64,000 nucleotides of DNA, taken from positions 66,274 to 130,273 of the forward strand of contig VTPC01091053.1 of the NCBI GenBank assembly GCA_011009095.1, written 5' to 3'. The translations under genes and the position numbers were made by a program. The notes beneath the pieces are model-generated. The model did no database searches and was not told the DNA's origin. It saw nothing but the letters and a program-made list of their open reading frames with translations. Shown here piece by piece: positions 24,441 to 37,774 of this stretch. This stretch comes from Ignelater luminosus (lineage: Eukaryota > Arthropoda > Insecta > Coleoptera > Elateridae). The stretch's first letter is position 1. Every line of letters begins with the position of its first letter.

Positions 24441-25825
24441 ACAAACCAAAACATGAAAAACATGATAACAAAAGTAGAAATGTCCAAAAACGAGTAGAAT
24501 CGAACAAAACGTGAACCGTAAACTGAATTAAAGTCAACATCTAAAAAAGCAATAAAATATTCTAGAAATGATTTACTGTAGGTAGTAGTACAGAAATACC
24601 AGATATATTGGAGGCAATCTATAATCAAACAATTCCAAGAATCTTTTAAAGCTAATTTACACATACTCTTCATATTCTTGATCTAACGAATTAGAGGGAC
24701 GGAAAGAAGTGTACAAATTGCCCAAAATTCTTTAATATAAAAAATCTTCGAGCAAAGACATAAAAAGAAATTCAAAACCGATTTATAAGCCAATCTAATA
24801 AAGTAGAAACAAAAAGGGGTTTAAATGGTTTAAATCTTGTTATAATCCATACGTCACTTGTTATACCTTAGTGTGCCAGTTATAGACCGGAATCTCTTCT
24901 ACAAGCGATTATCTCAAGGCCAGTTGATGCGTACTCGGCGTACTCTCACTTTCAACATCTTTATAATATTATAACTAATACGAGTATACTTTGCATTTGA
25001 CCTAATTTCCAGATGATACAATTCTTCATTTTTATCTTTATTTTACTCGACATATTATTTATTTCCTTATTGTTTATTCTTAACTGTTTATAAACACTTT
25101 TATTTTTTATTTTTTTTTTGCTATTAAGTCGTAATGACAACAGTAAACCACATTTAAATACCTACATTAATTTAAGGCAATCATCATAAATTTAAGGTTG
25201 AACAGAGTAAATAATAATTAATGAAAACGCTTCCTACCTTTGTGCTTTGGTTTTGACCTTTCTCGTAAATGTCTCGTTTTTTTACATTTGCATATTTATT
25301 ATTATTTATTCAGTGAATTTTAATTTAAGAATCTGGAAACAAAAAAAATTATACAAATTAATACAACGTCTGTACTTATATGCTATAACATGAAGATATT
25401 TATCAAAATGGAAAACAATCTTGATGATATTTCTACTAAAAATAACTCCATAGTATGCAATTTTTCTTTGTTTATACAAAGTTTTACACTATGGTGTGAA
25501 TGTGAAATTGTTTGTTCTTATTTTATTAATGAAATTATTCTTGAAAGATCCTTGCAAACTTTATCTCTATTGCTATTTATTATTGTATCGTGATTACCTT
25601 AACATCCTAATTATCACCTTAAAAAATAAATTAAAGTGACTTCAATTTTTCAAACGATAAAGAAGAAGTCGGGAAGGTAGCTCAGCATCAAAAACATCAA
25701 ACAAATTAGATTAGAATATCTTTTTTCAAACTAACCAAATGAAAGGTTATGTCGGAATCTAAAATATCAAACTAAAAAGTACATCATGAGAATTCCGGTA
25801 AACTATCATCGTCCAACATTAAAGA

Positions 25826-26012
25826 TAACGCTCAACTTTACTACGAAAATACTAATTGTAATCTAAACACAAAAACAAAACGCTTCTACTTAACTGTAGC
25901 ATCATCTGAGTGTGATTTTGTAGCAATTACCGAAACTTGGTTAAATGAAAATATAATAAACAGTGCTGAACTATTTTCTGCCGGCCTGATTGTATTTCTA
26001 AAAACAAGAGTA
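25826..26012 (+). pseudogene. LINE endonuclease fragment (APE-type, N-terminal)
   Basis: The + strand reads NTKTKRFYLTVASSECDFVA then ITETWLNENIINSAELF, the signature start of apurinic-type endonucleases in non-LTR retrotransposons, where the ITETWL block carries the catalytic glutamate. Similarity ends near 26010 after a few more codons; no RT follows, so it is a small orphan fragment. The RT fragment at 56.95 kb could be from the same broad class but cannot be linked. Confidence 0.75.
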
Positions 26013-26764
26013 GTATTAAAGGTTAGAGTTGTGTTGTATTGGTTTTTGCAATGCAATAGAATAATATTTTATAGATAACGATACTCTAGTTATTCTGTAC
26101 TGTATCAAAGCATGAACGTAACGGTTAGAAAACAAAAGCAAACAAGACTTTGTTATTTGTCAGCAACCGAAGCTTGTACTATGACGATAGCCTTGCAAAG
26201 CATGTATGGCGTATTACTTTCTTTTAAAGCTTTTCCAGAAATTTTGTTTTGCTTAAAAAATATTGTTCGGATTTATTTCGATAGTAAGCGTGTCGTTGAG
26301 CTCGTCTGGTAAAAACCAAATAACACGAGTTTTCAATTTGCTAGCAAGCACTAGGAGATGGTTCTAAAGGAAGAAGAACCAGTACTTTCAAACTTTATTG
26401 GAACAGCAAGACTTGTATGGATGCATGGCAGGTAAAATCGTGTTACTTTGAGGTAATTCAAAAGAAGCTGGGTTGGACATCAAAAGGCTTGTAGATGATT
26501 GTCAATGAGATTGTGGCCTTATATTACTTTTTTCAATGTGTCTGAAGAACAATTTGGAATAAACGTGCTCGAGTTAGTTTACATCATCTTCTAGATCATC
26601 TTTTGTGTAGTATTTCTTTTTCATAGATCTATATCCTTTTTGAAATTTCTTCAAACGTATTTTCAAGTATTGTTTTACTGCAAAAGAATGTTAGCCACAA
26701 AGGTCAGTTTATTCAAATCAGGCTTTGCACGGGACGAAATTTTCAAAGCGATAGCTTCTTGATC

Positions 26765-27172
26765 GGTCTGACAGGCCCTAACAGCCAGAGAGATCCGACA
26801 GGCTCTAATGGCTTTGCGCTGGGTCACGCAAAGAGTCGATCAAGAAATCTTTCCCGTTTACGATACAGTACGAAAATACTCTTGATCGCTTCAGTATAAA
26901 AATACTGCTTATTTGGGACTAGTAGATAAATAACACCTGTCCGAATCGACAATCTTCCGGTGCGGTTCAGTACGAATATAGTGGGTCCGAGTCAGTATAA
27001 GCTCAACAGGTCCAACAAGCCTGTCCAAGTCAGTATAGCAATTCTCCGGTGCGGTCCAGTACGAAAATAGCCCGACCGACCCGATAAGCTTGATAGGTTC
27101 GACAAGCCCGACAGGCCCGAAAGGACTGAACGACCCGATTGACCCGTCGTAGATCCGTAAAGCCCGATGCAA
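26765..27172. repeat. Second patch of the 9-bp repeat, mixed with a CAGTACGAAAATA repeat
   Basis: Units such as CTGACAGGCCCTAACAGCC, GACAAGCCCGACAGGCCCGA and ACGACCCGATTGACCCG are the same 9-bp family as 5.3-6.45 kb. They alternate with TCCGGTGCGGTCCAGTACGA-type units (26955, 27043) and related CAGTATAAAAATACTGC. A short relative of the second type lies at 28545-28605. No glycine-periodic frame of useful length survives. Confidence 0.65.
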
Positions 27173-27719
27173 TTTTAAAAAATGAATACCATACAGTTCT
27201 CATTTTTAGTCAATGAATAATTATTCTTTTAAGTTTATAAATTGTCTGTGTTTTGTGTTTCCAAAAGTGAAAACTAAGTTTTCGTGTGTGTATCTATTTA
27301 AAAACGTTTTTGAATAGAACCAACTTTATTTAAAAACATCAAGAGTTAGGTGTGAATATGGAAGAGTGATCTAAAATGATTGATGACAGTTTGAATTTCC
27401 CACGAAACAAATATTTTGACAGTTGATAGCATTAACATCGTCGATGTAGCTTTGTTTGACATTGTCATGACAACATAGAGTTTAGTGCAACATGTACTTC
27501 ATTGACTGGTGACAATTAGCAACATCGCCAACTTTAAGTTGCAAAAATCATTGAAACGTTAACGCGGGAAATTCAAACTATCATCGATGATCTTGAATCA
27601 ATCTGTACTTTTATTTATTGCTAAATTAGTTTATTTTTCTCTTGCTTTGACATTTTCTGTTTGAAAAGAGAGAATCTTTCCTTAGAAAAGGTTTTCCGTA
27701 TATTTAATTATACAAACCT

Positions 27720-28090
27720 CACTTTATTCAAAATAACTAAACAAAACCAACTTTTACCTAACGTAACTTCATTTTACTTCGAGTTAATCCAAGAAAAGAA
27801 GATTTGCCTTAAGTTAACTTGATTAATTTGCATTTTTAAAAAGACCAAAACCCAAATTGGTCCAATTCATGTTTACTGCACCTAACCCAAGGTAAATTAT
27901 AGTTATCTGAAAATTGAAAGCCAAGTAACATAACCTAATCTAACTTAATTTAAAGTTAACAGTTAACAAGCAAAATTTATCGATTTTACTGTTTCTCTTA
28001 CGTACCAATACAATCTTTACAACAATAAAATGTCTAAAAAAACCCTGTATTTGTTCATTATTTCAACATTTTATTAGCTCGTTATTTAGA
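27720..28090 (-). repeat. Interspersed repeat family, reverse copy
   Basis: Contains CCCAAATTGGTCCAATTCAT, TAACCCAAGG, TAACCTAATCTAACTTAATT, GTTAACAGTTAACAAG and TTCAACATTTTATTAGCTCG, paralleling the reverse copies at 24.2 and 46.3 kb. Confidence 0.7.
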
Positions 28091-28094
28091 CGGG

Positions 28095-30600
28095 AGATTT
28101 CAAAAATAATTGACCGCAGGATCATGCGCAGCTCTTTGAATATCTTACAAATTCAATATCAACACACTAATTGAAGTTGTCTAGCGTAAGAAGAAGATAG
28201 GCATACTTGAAGCAAAAGAGTTTTAGAACAATCGGTTATTGTTTACATTTGGTTTTGTTTTCACTTAAATTTGACATTTTTAAATCAAATAGAATCGTCA
28301 ATTGCCCTCTGTGTATGATGTATGTATATATCTGTCTATTGGGAAACTCGGGCGCGTAACCATGGGGATGCGTAAATATAGATATATTTAAAAAAATTAC
28401 GGGAAAATCAGATTGCCATGTTTGAACTGCACCCGCAAACAAAGCTAACACGATTTTTTAACAAATTTGAAACTCGATCACTTTTGTATTGAAAAACAAT
28501 GCGATTAAAATAAATTTTATCTAATCTAATCTAATTAATACTGCACCGGACCGAGATGATTTTCATACTGCATTACACGGGCTACATTTTCGTACTTATC
28601 CGGGCAGCACTACTACATCAGACTGTGTCTAATTGCCTTTTAATTAGCTCACTGATATGAAAGTATCGGGGTTCACTGAATGCTCTTGATCTCAAAATTG
28701 CCGAAGCATTTTTGAAATAGTTAAATGAGCTTTGGAGGAGCATATTGATTGAAGTCAAGATTTCGCATAATCAAAACTCGTTTAATGTGAAGTGTCATGG
28801 AAAGAATTAACGCTTTTGTGTTAAGATCATTGTGTAGTTCAACCTTAGAACATACTGAACGAGTGTAAATCATATATGAGGCTATTCAGTGTCGCAAAAT
28901 TACAATCTTAGAAAGAGAAACAAATAAATCATCTTTAGAATCATAAGGAAATCTACCCAAATAAGTAAAAATGAATGGCATTGCTACTATACTTTATTTC
29001 ATTAGAAATACATTTACCTAGATTTCGTGGTTGCGAATAAATAATTAACCTTGTTACAATGTTTACTCAGTTACATAAATTTACGTATAAAAACCCACCT
29101 TGTTTGAGAGTAAAGAAAAAGAAATAATTACTAGACCTTGTACCAGCCAGAATAAGAAGGAAAACTTATTTTCACGGTTTGATAATTGTTTATATAGAAA
29201 TTCTTTACCTTCGCATTTAAAAATTCAAACAAAGCACCTACAGTTTGTTTAAAGTTAGAATTAAATGAAATATTTTTAGTTTGGGGGAATATTCAGAAGT
29301 AAACATTCGTAGAATGGCATCATGCAACTATGACAAAGTTTTCTTAAAGTAGAATTGAATTCTTTGAAAAGCAATATATTCAAGAACAAATAAATCTGAC
29401 AGTCTGTAGATATATGATATGCTTGAATATCTCGTTTTGAATATACAAGTAACCACTCCTACAGTCCATGGTATTTTTCCTTTTTATGGGACATTTCTAA
29501 TAAAGGTGGTCCAAACTCTAAAACGTTTCTTACCACTTGAAAACCCGCGTTTACCATAATGATACGTAATTAAAAATGGTTTACGTTTAAAAGAGATTTT
29601 GTATTGCCCCGTAGAAGATTTATTTAGCAAACCTTGCGTATATTGTGCAATAAATAAACTATGGTCGAGGAAAACAAGCTTTTCTTATTGTAGCATCAAA
29701 CATAAAAATACAATATTTACATCACGTATCCAAAAAGGTTGCATTCATCTAGAAGGTCTATGGAAAATTTTAATTCATATATAAGTAATAACTTTCAGGG
29801 AAATAAACAACCTGATTCAACATCTATAGAATAAATTTTAATTCTTTTAAAAGTCCCACTGGTCATAATAAAATGTGACGACAATGAAAACCAATTATGA
29901 CTTCTTTGTTAACATGAATGGAACAAGGTCCACGGTAGATGTTTTGCTAACGGAAATATTTGCATCGTGCTTGATAGTATTATAGTTATATTTCCACGTT
30001 TTTACAAGGTAAACGCCCTCCACTTTACACGCTTATTACTTTACTGTAATTCCCCGATACTGCAGTATTTTTTAAAAGCTCTCCGCGACCAGACTACCTT
30101 CTATTTCTATTTTAATGCAATTTTAGTCGAAGGTTACTCTTATCCTTCCATGAAGGATTTCTTACATGAATCATAGAATTTCCATTAATTCTTAATTGAC
30201 GAGTTTTAGATATTATAAAAGTATCATAGAACGTTTTATGAAGATACAGATCTCAACACGCAGAGGACAGAGGTCAAATAACATCCGGCCAATTTTTGAA
30301 AACAGAACTGTATATGGTAAATAATTGGGCATCTTAGGACCAGAAAGCAGCTTCGCTTAATTAGAATTATTTTTTTTTATTTTTCTACTAGTCATCTTAA
30401 TAAGTTCGAGATTGCCTATCTAACTATGTATGTGTGTTACTTGTTTTTTACAAGTGGGCCTTTACAGATAATTACAAAATCGAAATAAATGGGCTTTGCA
30501 TGATTTAATCTTCTTAACAAAGCAATGCACGAAGACCCATCGGACTTTTAACTCCTAAATGGGACAACTCATGTGACACAGTCAAACTTAGTCACTTTAT
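28095..30600. other. AT-rich interval, no gene seen
   Basis: Apart from the CACCGGACCGAGATG-like repeat relative at 28545-28605 I see nothing I can name. Short frames at 28236-28451, 29599-29784 and 29967-30176 carry no recognisable domain. Confidence 0.5.
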
Positions 30601-33600
30601 TCAGTTTCAAATAAGCTACATGCGATGATCTGTGATCAAATGTAGCTGTCCGTCAGCCCTGTCAAAAAAACTTAGTTTTTGCTCTCCAGAAGACCTTTCT
30701 CTAAAAGTAATCCTCCTGTGGTGGCCCACAATTGGGCTTCACCTTTCGTTAACCTTCTTCAAGAAGCTTTTGAAAGCAGATGGGGCTTTGTCCTCTATCA
30801 ATCTTCTCGTTGAAGTTATGTACAAGTGGACCATCATAGAAAAACCGATTAGGCTTAGTTCCTTCGGAGAAAGAAAGAAGTAAAGACAAATAGGTCATGC
30901 CCTTTTAATAATTTCCTCAAGAGACCAATAAAGAGAGACTTGTCGAACTCTTCTTCAGCTAGCGTATATACTCTTAGTTTCTTACATGTAGTTCTTTATC
31001 AGTTACTTTGTCAGTTCTATTCTTCATTTAATTTCGGGAGAGAAATATGCTCTCTGTTGGATTTAGTCTTTTTCTAGCCATTCTCTAGGCTTCGTCTTTA
31101 GAAATAAGACTTGGCTAACGATTGCTGAACTTACTTCGTTCTAAATGGTTTGCTGTTTGCATTTACCTTCTTGTAGGAATTACAAACATGAATCTTTTGA
31201 AACCGTCAGAGCCACAAAGTACCTTGTTTATCATTTTTTTATTTCATTTTCCTTTAGCTTCTTGAACGCATTGCTCTTCTGTTGGTTTCACTTTTCAACA
31301 ATCTTCTCGATATAGATTAAGGCACAATATCTAATTGGGTTTCTTCATCTTTGCATCAGCCACTTGCGGTAGGCTACGATTGGACTTTGTTTTTTATTAA
31401 TCTTAGGGAAACTATGCGCAGAAGTAGCTTGGAATTTGCCCCTCAAATGAGGTATTTATCAAAGTTTACGGTCAAACTTGGTTTTTCATTAATTTTGTTT
31501 TTTGAGGAAATGAATTGAGTTTTGCCTTTAATTAACTTTGACGACTACTATGAACAGAAATTGTTTAGTTTGTTTTTGAATAATCTTTTCAAGGAAACAA
31601 TACGGAAAATTAAATCAGACCATTTTTTAAATTCCTCAAACGTTGTTATGCACATCAACCTTTTCCAAAAAGCTGTGTACGAAAATAGATTAAATATTAA
31701 GGAGATCTGTCGTTCATTAATCTTTTTGAAGTAGCTGTGTTAGATTTCGTTTTCCATTAGTTTTCTTATGATACAATTGCACACAAATTGATTTAGCTTT
31801 GCTTTCAAAAAAGCAACCTGTGGTAGCTTACAGTCTAAATTTGTCTTTCCATTAGCTTAATTTGAAAGCTCTCATGGAAATTGATCGGGCTTTGGTTTCC
31901 AATGATATTGTCGGAAAGAAATCCCAAAGTCTAATCAGACTTCTTTCTCAGACGGATCATCTGGTTGGCACGCGGTAAAACTATGTTTACCATTAGCGTC
32001 CTCGAAAAACGTGTATGCGCTTGGTGGCCTATAGGTGAAATCTGTTTTCCAGTAACTTTCCTGAAGAATCTATGCAACGGAATAAAATTTGGTTCCTCCC
32101 TCCACACAAATCGATCAAGCTTTCCTCTCAAAGGCATCACCTTCAGTGGCCTACAGTCGTAGTTCGTCCTTCCGTTAACCTTCTTAAAAGGTCTGCATGG
32201 AAATTTCTCTGCAATCATCTTGCGAAAAAAGAAATGTTTATATTCTAGTCAAATTTTTGTCTAAAACGGGCCATCTGAGCTAGCACAGAGTGCGAATTTG
32301 TTCATTATCAATCTTCTTGAAAAAGTTATGCCACAGTTACAGTCTAGATTCGCCCTCCCGGTAGGTTTCTTGAAAGCTCTGCATAAAGAATGCTCGTATT
32401 CTGCCCTTCAATGATCTAGTCAAAGAAGAAATACCAGTAGTCTAATCAGACTCTTTTCTTAAATGGATCATCTGGGCTGGCACACAGGGGTTGTCTACCA
32501 TCAATGTTCTCAAGAAAGTTGTGCCTTTATTGACCCATAACAGAAATCTGCTCCTCAGTAAACTTCTTGAGGAATCTATTCACGGAAAAAGACTTCGCTA
32601 CACACAAACCTTTGCTCTCGAAAGCCTACAGTCTAAATTCTTCCTTTCGTTAACTTTCTTTAAAGCTTTGCATGGAGATTGATCGGGTTTGCTTTCCAAT
32701 GATTTTGTCAAAGCAAAAATGGTCTAATCGAACGGGTCATTTGGGCCGGTATATAGGGACTCTGTCCATCATTAACCTTCTGAAGAAAGTTATACCTTTG
32801 GTGGCCTTATCCTAGTAACCTCTTTGACGGATATATTTACGGAAAAGGACTTGGTTTTCTTTTCCAATAGTCTGTTACACGCAAATCTATCAAGCTTTCC
32901 TCTTGAAAAGACCACCTGTGATGGCCTACAGCCTAAATTTGTCGCCTCATCAACTTTCTTGAAAGTTCTGCACGCAAATCAATCGGGCTTTGCTCTCCTC
33001 AGTAACGTTCTTGAGAAATCTTAGGACGTCATAATCAGACTTGATTTCCCCCTCCAGTAGCCTGTTACACACAAATTAATCAATCTTTACTCTCGAAGAG
33101 GTCCCCTCTACAATCTAAACTTGTGTTTCCGTTAACTTTCTTGACAACTCTGCATGGAGACTAATGATGTTTTGCTTTCCAATGATCTTGCCGAAAAAGA
33201 AATGACCAGAGTCTAACCGGACTTTTGTTTCAGACGAGTCATCTAGACTGACACACGATCTCACTCTGTTTTTCATTCAACTGTTCAAAAAAATACAGTA
33301 CATTAAAAATTTATGCTCAGTAACTTTCTTGAATAATCTATGCACAGAAAAGGACTTGGTTTATTCTTCCAATAGTCTGTTGCGCAAGAATTGAACAAGC
33401 TTTGCTCTCGAATAGGTAACCGGCCGTGCCCTACAGTCTACATTCGTCTTTGCGTTCGTTTTCTTAAAAGCTCTGCATAGCAATTGATTGGGGTTTGCTC
33501 TCCAATGATATTGTCAAAAGAGAAACAGCCAGAGTCAAATCGGACTTTTTTCTTAAATCGTTTTTCTGAGCTGGCACACATTGGAACTTTGTCCATCATT

Positions 33601-35990
33601 AAACGTCATGAAAGAATTGTGTTTGGTGGCCTACAGTAGAAATTTGTTTTCCAATAGCCTTCTTAAAAAGTCTATGCACGGGAAAGGCGTTGGTTTCCTC
33701 CTTCAACAGTCTGTTGTACAATAGATGATCAAGTTTGTGGTGTCCTTCAATCTAAATTTGTCTTCCCGTTAACTTTCTTGAGAGCCCTGCATTGAGATTG
33801 ATCAGGTTTGCTTTTCAATGATCTTATCGAAGAAGAAATAGTCATAGTCTAATTGAACTTCTTTCTCAAATGGGTCATCTAGGCTTTGTTCTTTATCAAC
33901 CTTCTCGAAAAAGTTATTTCTTTAGTGTCCTAAGTAGAAATTTGTCTTCTACTGGCCTTCTTGAGGTATCTATATAAGCAAAAAGACTTGGTTGCTTCCT
34001 CTAAAGTCTGTTACACACAAATTAATCAAGCTTTGTTTTTGAAGAAGTTACCTTTGTGGGCCTACAGTCTAGATTCGTTATTTCGTTAACTTTCTTGTAG
34101 CCTCTGCATGGAATATAACTGAGCTAATATACAGTGAGACTTTGTCCATAATTAGCCTTCGTGTAAACGTTATGCTTTTAGTGGCCTACAGTAGAAATCT
34201 GTCCCCTAGTAACCTTTTTGAGGAATCTATACAAAGCAAAGGGCTTGGTTTCCTCTTTCGGTAGTCTGTTACACGCTAATTGATCAAGCTTTACTCTCGA
34301 AGAAGCCACCTTTGGTGGCCTACAGTCTAAATTCGTCTTTCCGTTAATTTCCTTAAAAACTTTGCGTGGAGATTGATTGGACTTTGTTGTCTAATGCTCT
34401 TGTCAGAGCAGAAATGCTCATAAGTAGTTTAATTAGATTTCTTTTTCAAAGTGTTTATCTGAGCTGCATACAGTAAAACTTTGTCCATCATCAATTGCCT
34501 TATAAAGGCTTTTTCCTCCAGTGTCCTACAACGGAAATTAGTTTTCCAGTAACATTTCTGAGAAATTTATACACGGAAAAAGACTTAGTTTCTTCCTCCA
34601 ATGGTCTGTTACACACAAACTCTCAAAAAAGTCACCGATATTAGTTCACAGTCTAAATTCGTTCTCCAGTAAACTTTCTTGAAATTTCTGCATGGAAATT
34701 GATTGGGCTTCGTTCTCTAATGATTTTGTCGAAGGAGAAATGCTCATAGTTTAATTGGACATTTTTCTCAAAGTGTTTATTTGAGCTGTAGACAGTAAGA
34801 CTTTGTTTATCATCAATGTTCTCACTAAAGTTTTTTTCTCTTAGTTTGGTTTTTAATAACCTTTTTGAGAAATTTCTGCACGGGAAAAGACTTGGTTTCC
34901 CCATCCAATAGTCTGTTACACACAAATTGATCAAGCTTTGCTCTCGAAGACGTCACCTGTAGTGGCCCACAGTCTAAATTTGTTCTCCAGTGAACTTTTT
35001 TGAAATTTCTGCATAGAAATTGACTGGGCTTTGGTCTCCAATTATTTTCTCGATAAGAAGATACCCAAAGTTTAACCGGACTTTTTTTCCAAACGGATCA
35101 TCTGGGCTGGCACACGATCGACCTTAGTTTATAATTAACCTTCTCAGAAAAGTTTTGTATTTATAGGCGGTAGAGATTTGTCTTCCAGTAGTTTTCTTGA
35201 AAAAAAAGACTTGATTTTGCTCTTTAATTGTCTTCTCGAGATTAATTAATATTTGCCACAGAACGGGTTACCTATGGTGACCTAAAGTTGGAATTTGTTC
35301 CATTAACTTTCTTAAGAGCTATACACAGAAATTCAACGGTTTTATGATTTCCAATGATTTTATCATTGATACTCTACAGAATTAGGTGGATCTTTTTGTG
35401 TAGTTCACAATTCAGACTTGCTCTCCATTAATATTTTTGAATGAGGTATTTAAGGAAAGTTATCGAGCTTTCTTCGTGAATGATTTTTCTCAGGGTATCT
35501 ACGCATTAAGACTGATCTGATTTTTCTTCCATTGATCTTCTCTAGGAAGCAATGCACGGAATTTGATAAGCGTTTCCTCCAAGATGGTCTAGTTGCGGTG
35601 GTGCACTATCGTACTTCGTCTTGCATTAATCTTGTCACGAAACGCTAAACACGAAAGTGAATTTGGCTTAAGCCCTTTAACAAATCGCTACCTCATCTTA
35701 AGGTCAAGCTCTCCCATAAAGAGAGTTACACGGAAATTAATCGTTCTTTGTCTTTTTATGATCTTCTCGAAGAAACATTGGCTAGAGACTAATCGACTTG
35801 GCTCCAAAAATGATGATTTGACTTTACCTTCAGACGGGTGACCTGCAGTGACGTTTTTCATTTAACTACTCTGTTTTGACTTCGCCTCCCAGAAAACTCT
35901 GGAGGAAGTAGTTCGTAAAAGCCTGCGATAACACTTGGTTAGACTTTTGTTTTTCATTAATGGTTCCAACTAAGCAATTAGTGTTTTCAC
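30600..35990. repeat. Degenerate tandem array of ~52-bp modules with a ~300-340-bp higher-order repeat
   Basis: Over 5 kb of diverged tandem sequence. In the right flank, three successive modules at 35409-35564 are each exactly 52 bp, with shared elements CTCCATTAAT...CTTCT, then GGAAGCAATGCACGGAA and a TTGAT...GGCTT end. In the centre (31.9-35.1 kb) modules of about 41-56 bp are grouped in a fixed order. Landmark AGTCTGTTACACACAAATTG recurs near 32870, 33063, 33378, 33708, 34007, 34264, 34605 and 34911, spacing mostly 300-340 bp. Other landmarks are TGGTGGCCTACAGTCTAAAT and TGCATGGAGATTGATCGGGC. Frames do not stay aligned between repeats and stops are common, so the open frames here (for example 31931-32218, 34653-34934) are not a gene. 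Confidence 0.85.
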
Positions 35991-37255
35991 TGCACGTTAG
36001 TTACTTATCACTCAAGTTTTCAAAACTATCAAGCAAGACTGTGCTGCAGCTGTTTCCCAAGACTACTGATAGACTATTTGGATTATCTGCAAGTTGTAAT
36101 TAATAATAAACGATGCTAGCGCTAACCTATAAATACAATCCTGTTTCAAATTCTAGGTTTTTGAGTGAAGTCTCTTTCTTAGTTGTGACCCTTTTTCATT
36201 ACATTCTAAGTACTTTTACTTACTCTCATTCTGATAGATATTTTTAATGGAGTAGAACGACTTCCTAAGGAAGAAAGTCGCCGCGCGCGTATGTTAAATC
36301 ACAATCTTGAACATCAAGAGCAAATTAAAACAGTTGTTGTTTGAAGAATGGCAAGCTTTAATGGCGAAAGAGTTACTGTTTTATGAGCGCAATCCATTAC
36401 AGCTTTTGTTTCGAAGTTAATCTGAATACAAAGCTTACTTAATAATTTTAAAATTTCTAATTACTTTTAAACAATAAAAAGTCTTCCAGATTCACCAAAA
36501 AATTTGATGATTTAATTACTTAGATATTGTATGTCGTATGTCATTTTATACTATAATTTATTACAAATGAGAATAAACAGAACAGGGAATTAGGTTATGA
36601 AATACAGAAAGATAAATAATCTACAATAACCGGTTTTTAATTTTGTCTTTTATGAATGAAAATAAAATGTAGTACCAACAATTCTTTTTATTACTTTTTT
36701 TCTTTTACTATAATATTTATCAAAACGTTTTGGTTTCAACTAAAAAAGCATAATAAAAACAACATTAACTAAGATTAATAAAATTAAACTGATTTTTACC
36801 GGTTTTGTATTAGAGAGGCCGTTATGAAGAAACAAATCAAAGTAGATACATTTTCTAATAGACGCTGGAATAAGAATTAAGCTAAATATGTAGTTAACAC
36901 TGTTAATTCTATGACACTTAAATTTAGTAGTAAAACCAGTTTTGGACACATCTTGTAACAATACTGAAGTTAAAGAGAGGAAGTTAACTTTATTTACATT
37001 TTTACACGTTGCCAGCCTCGAAAGGTGTTTGTGTGTTTTATTCTAACTTTATCAAATGGATTTCTCCAATGAGATATAACAATCAATGTAAGACAAGCAG
37101 TTTTCGTATTTTTTATCTTTCATCTATGTCAGTTGAAGAATTTATTGTTTACCCTCATAAAGTTACATTTACTATCGCACAGAAAGTTTTCTTGGTGGAT
37201 GAATGTCAAAATGGTCCACTAACATGTGGTATCTTACCGTACGTTTAAATATCCT
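35991..37255. other. AT-rich interval, no gene seen
   Basis: No recognisable coding or repeat structure apart from small frames at 36740-36961 and 37009-37248 without known domains. Confidence 0.5.
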
Positions 37256-37389
37256 TGAAATCTGCTGGTCTTTCTTTTAATTTTTCATCAGTCTGCTATC
37301 ATAGCTTCGAAATACTTTCACTTTTACTCCTACATTCTGAAGCTTCTTCCACTATCAGTCCTTCTTCTTTTGTTACCATGTTTTTTTAT

Positions 37390-37715
37390 TTTCTATTTGC
37401 TTACTCTTTCTTGCTTCTTCGTGTCATCTTGTTAGAAAGTCTGTAGAGTATTCTTCACAAAAATAATAAAATAACAAAATGTAGAAATTATGACTTTTTT
37501 GCCACCTCATTGTTGTAAAAATTGTATTAGTATGTAAAAAACTCAGTAAAATAAATAAATGTAACTTGTTAACTTATTAACCGTAAATTATCTTAGGTTA
37601 GGGTTAGGTTTGGTTACTTTAAATCTTTAGACGATTGATTTATCTTGCGTTAAATGCGCTTATAATTGATTAGGTTAGATAAAATTGGGCCAATTCAGGC
37701 TTTTATTAAATTACA
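37390..37715 (+). repeat. Interspersed repeat family, forward copy
   Basis: CTTGCTTCTTCGTGTCATCT, then AATAATAAAATAACAAAATG, AACTTGTTAACTTATTAACC and GGTTAGGGTTAGGTTTGGTT match the copy at 12.3-12.7 kb in the same order. It stops just before a retrotransposon gag remnant. Confidence 0.75.
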
Positions 37716-37774
37716 AAATTAACCAGGTTTTAGATGAAAATGAGGTTATGTTAGCTAGCAGTACGGTCCTTAGC

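Larger units (their letters stand above)
20821..25820. other. AT-rich interval, no confident gene
   Basis: Contains a short open, GC-richer segment at about 21245-21430 (discussed as a finding), a small direct duplication of GATTTCCTGTAAATCAAATT at about 21848-21891, the second copy of a dispersed repeat (22945-23070), and a reverse copy of the interspersed family (24185-24440). Frames at 21969-22202, 23622-23846, 24380-24673 and 25390-25593 have no recognisable domain. Confidence 0.5.

Noticed and set aside
30632..35841. Protein-coding repeat gene in the 30-36 kb array
   Set aside because: Module lengths are not multiples of three, frames differ between units and stops are frequent on both strands.
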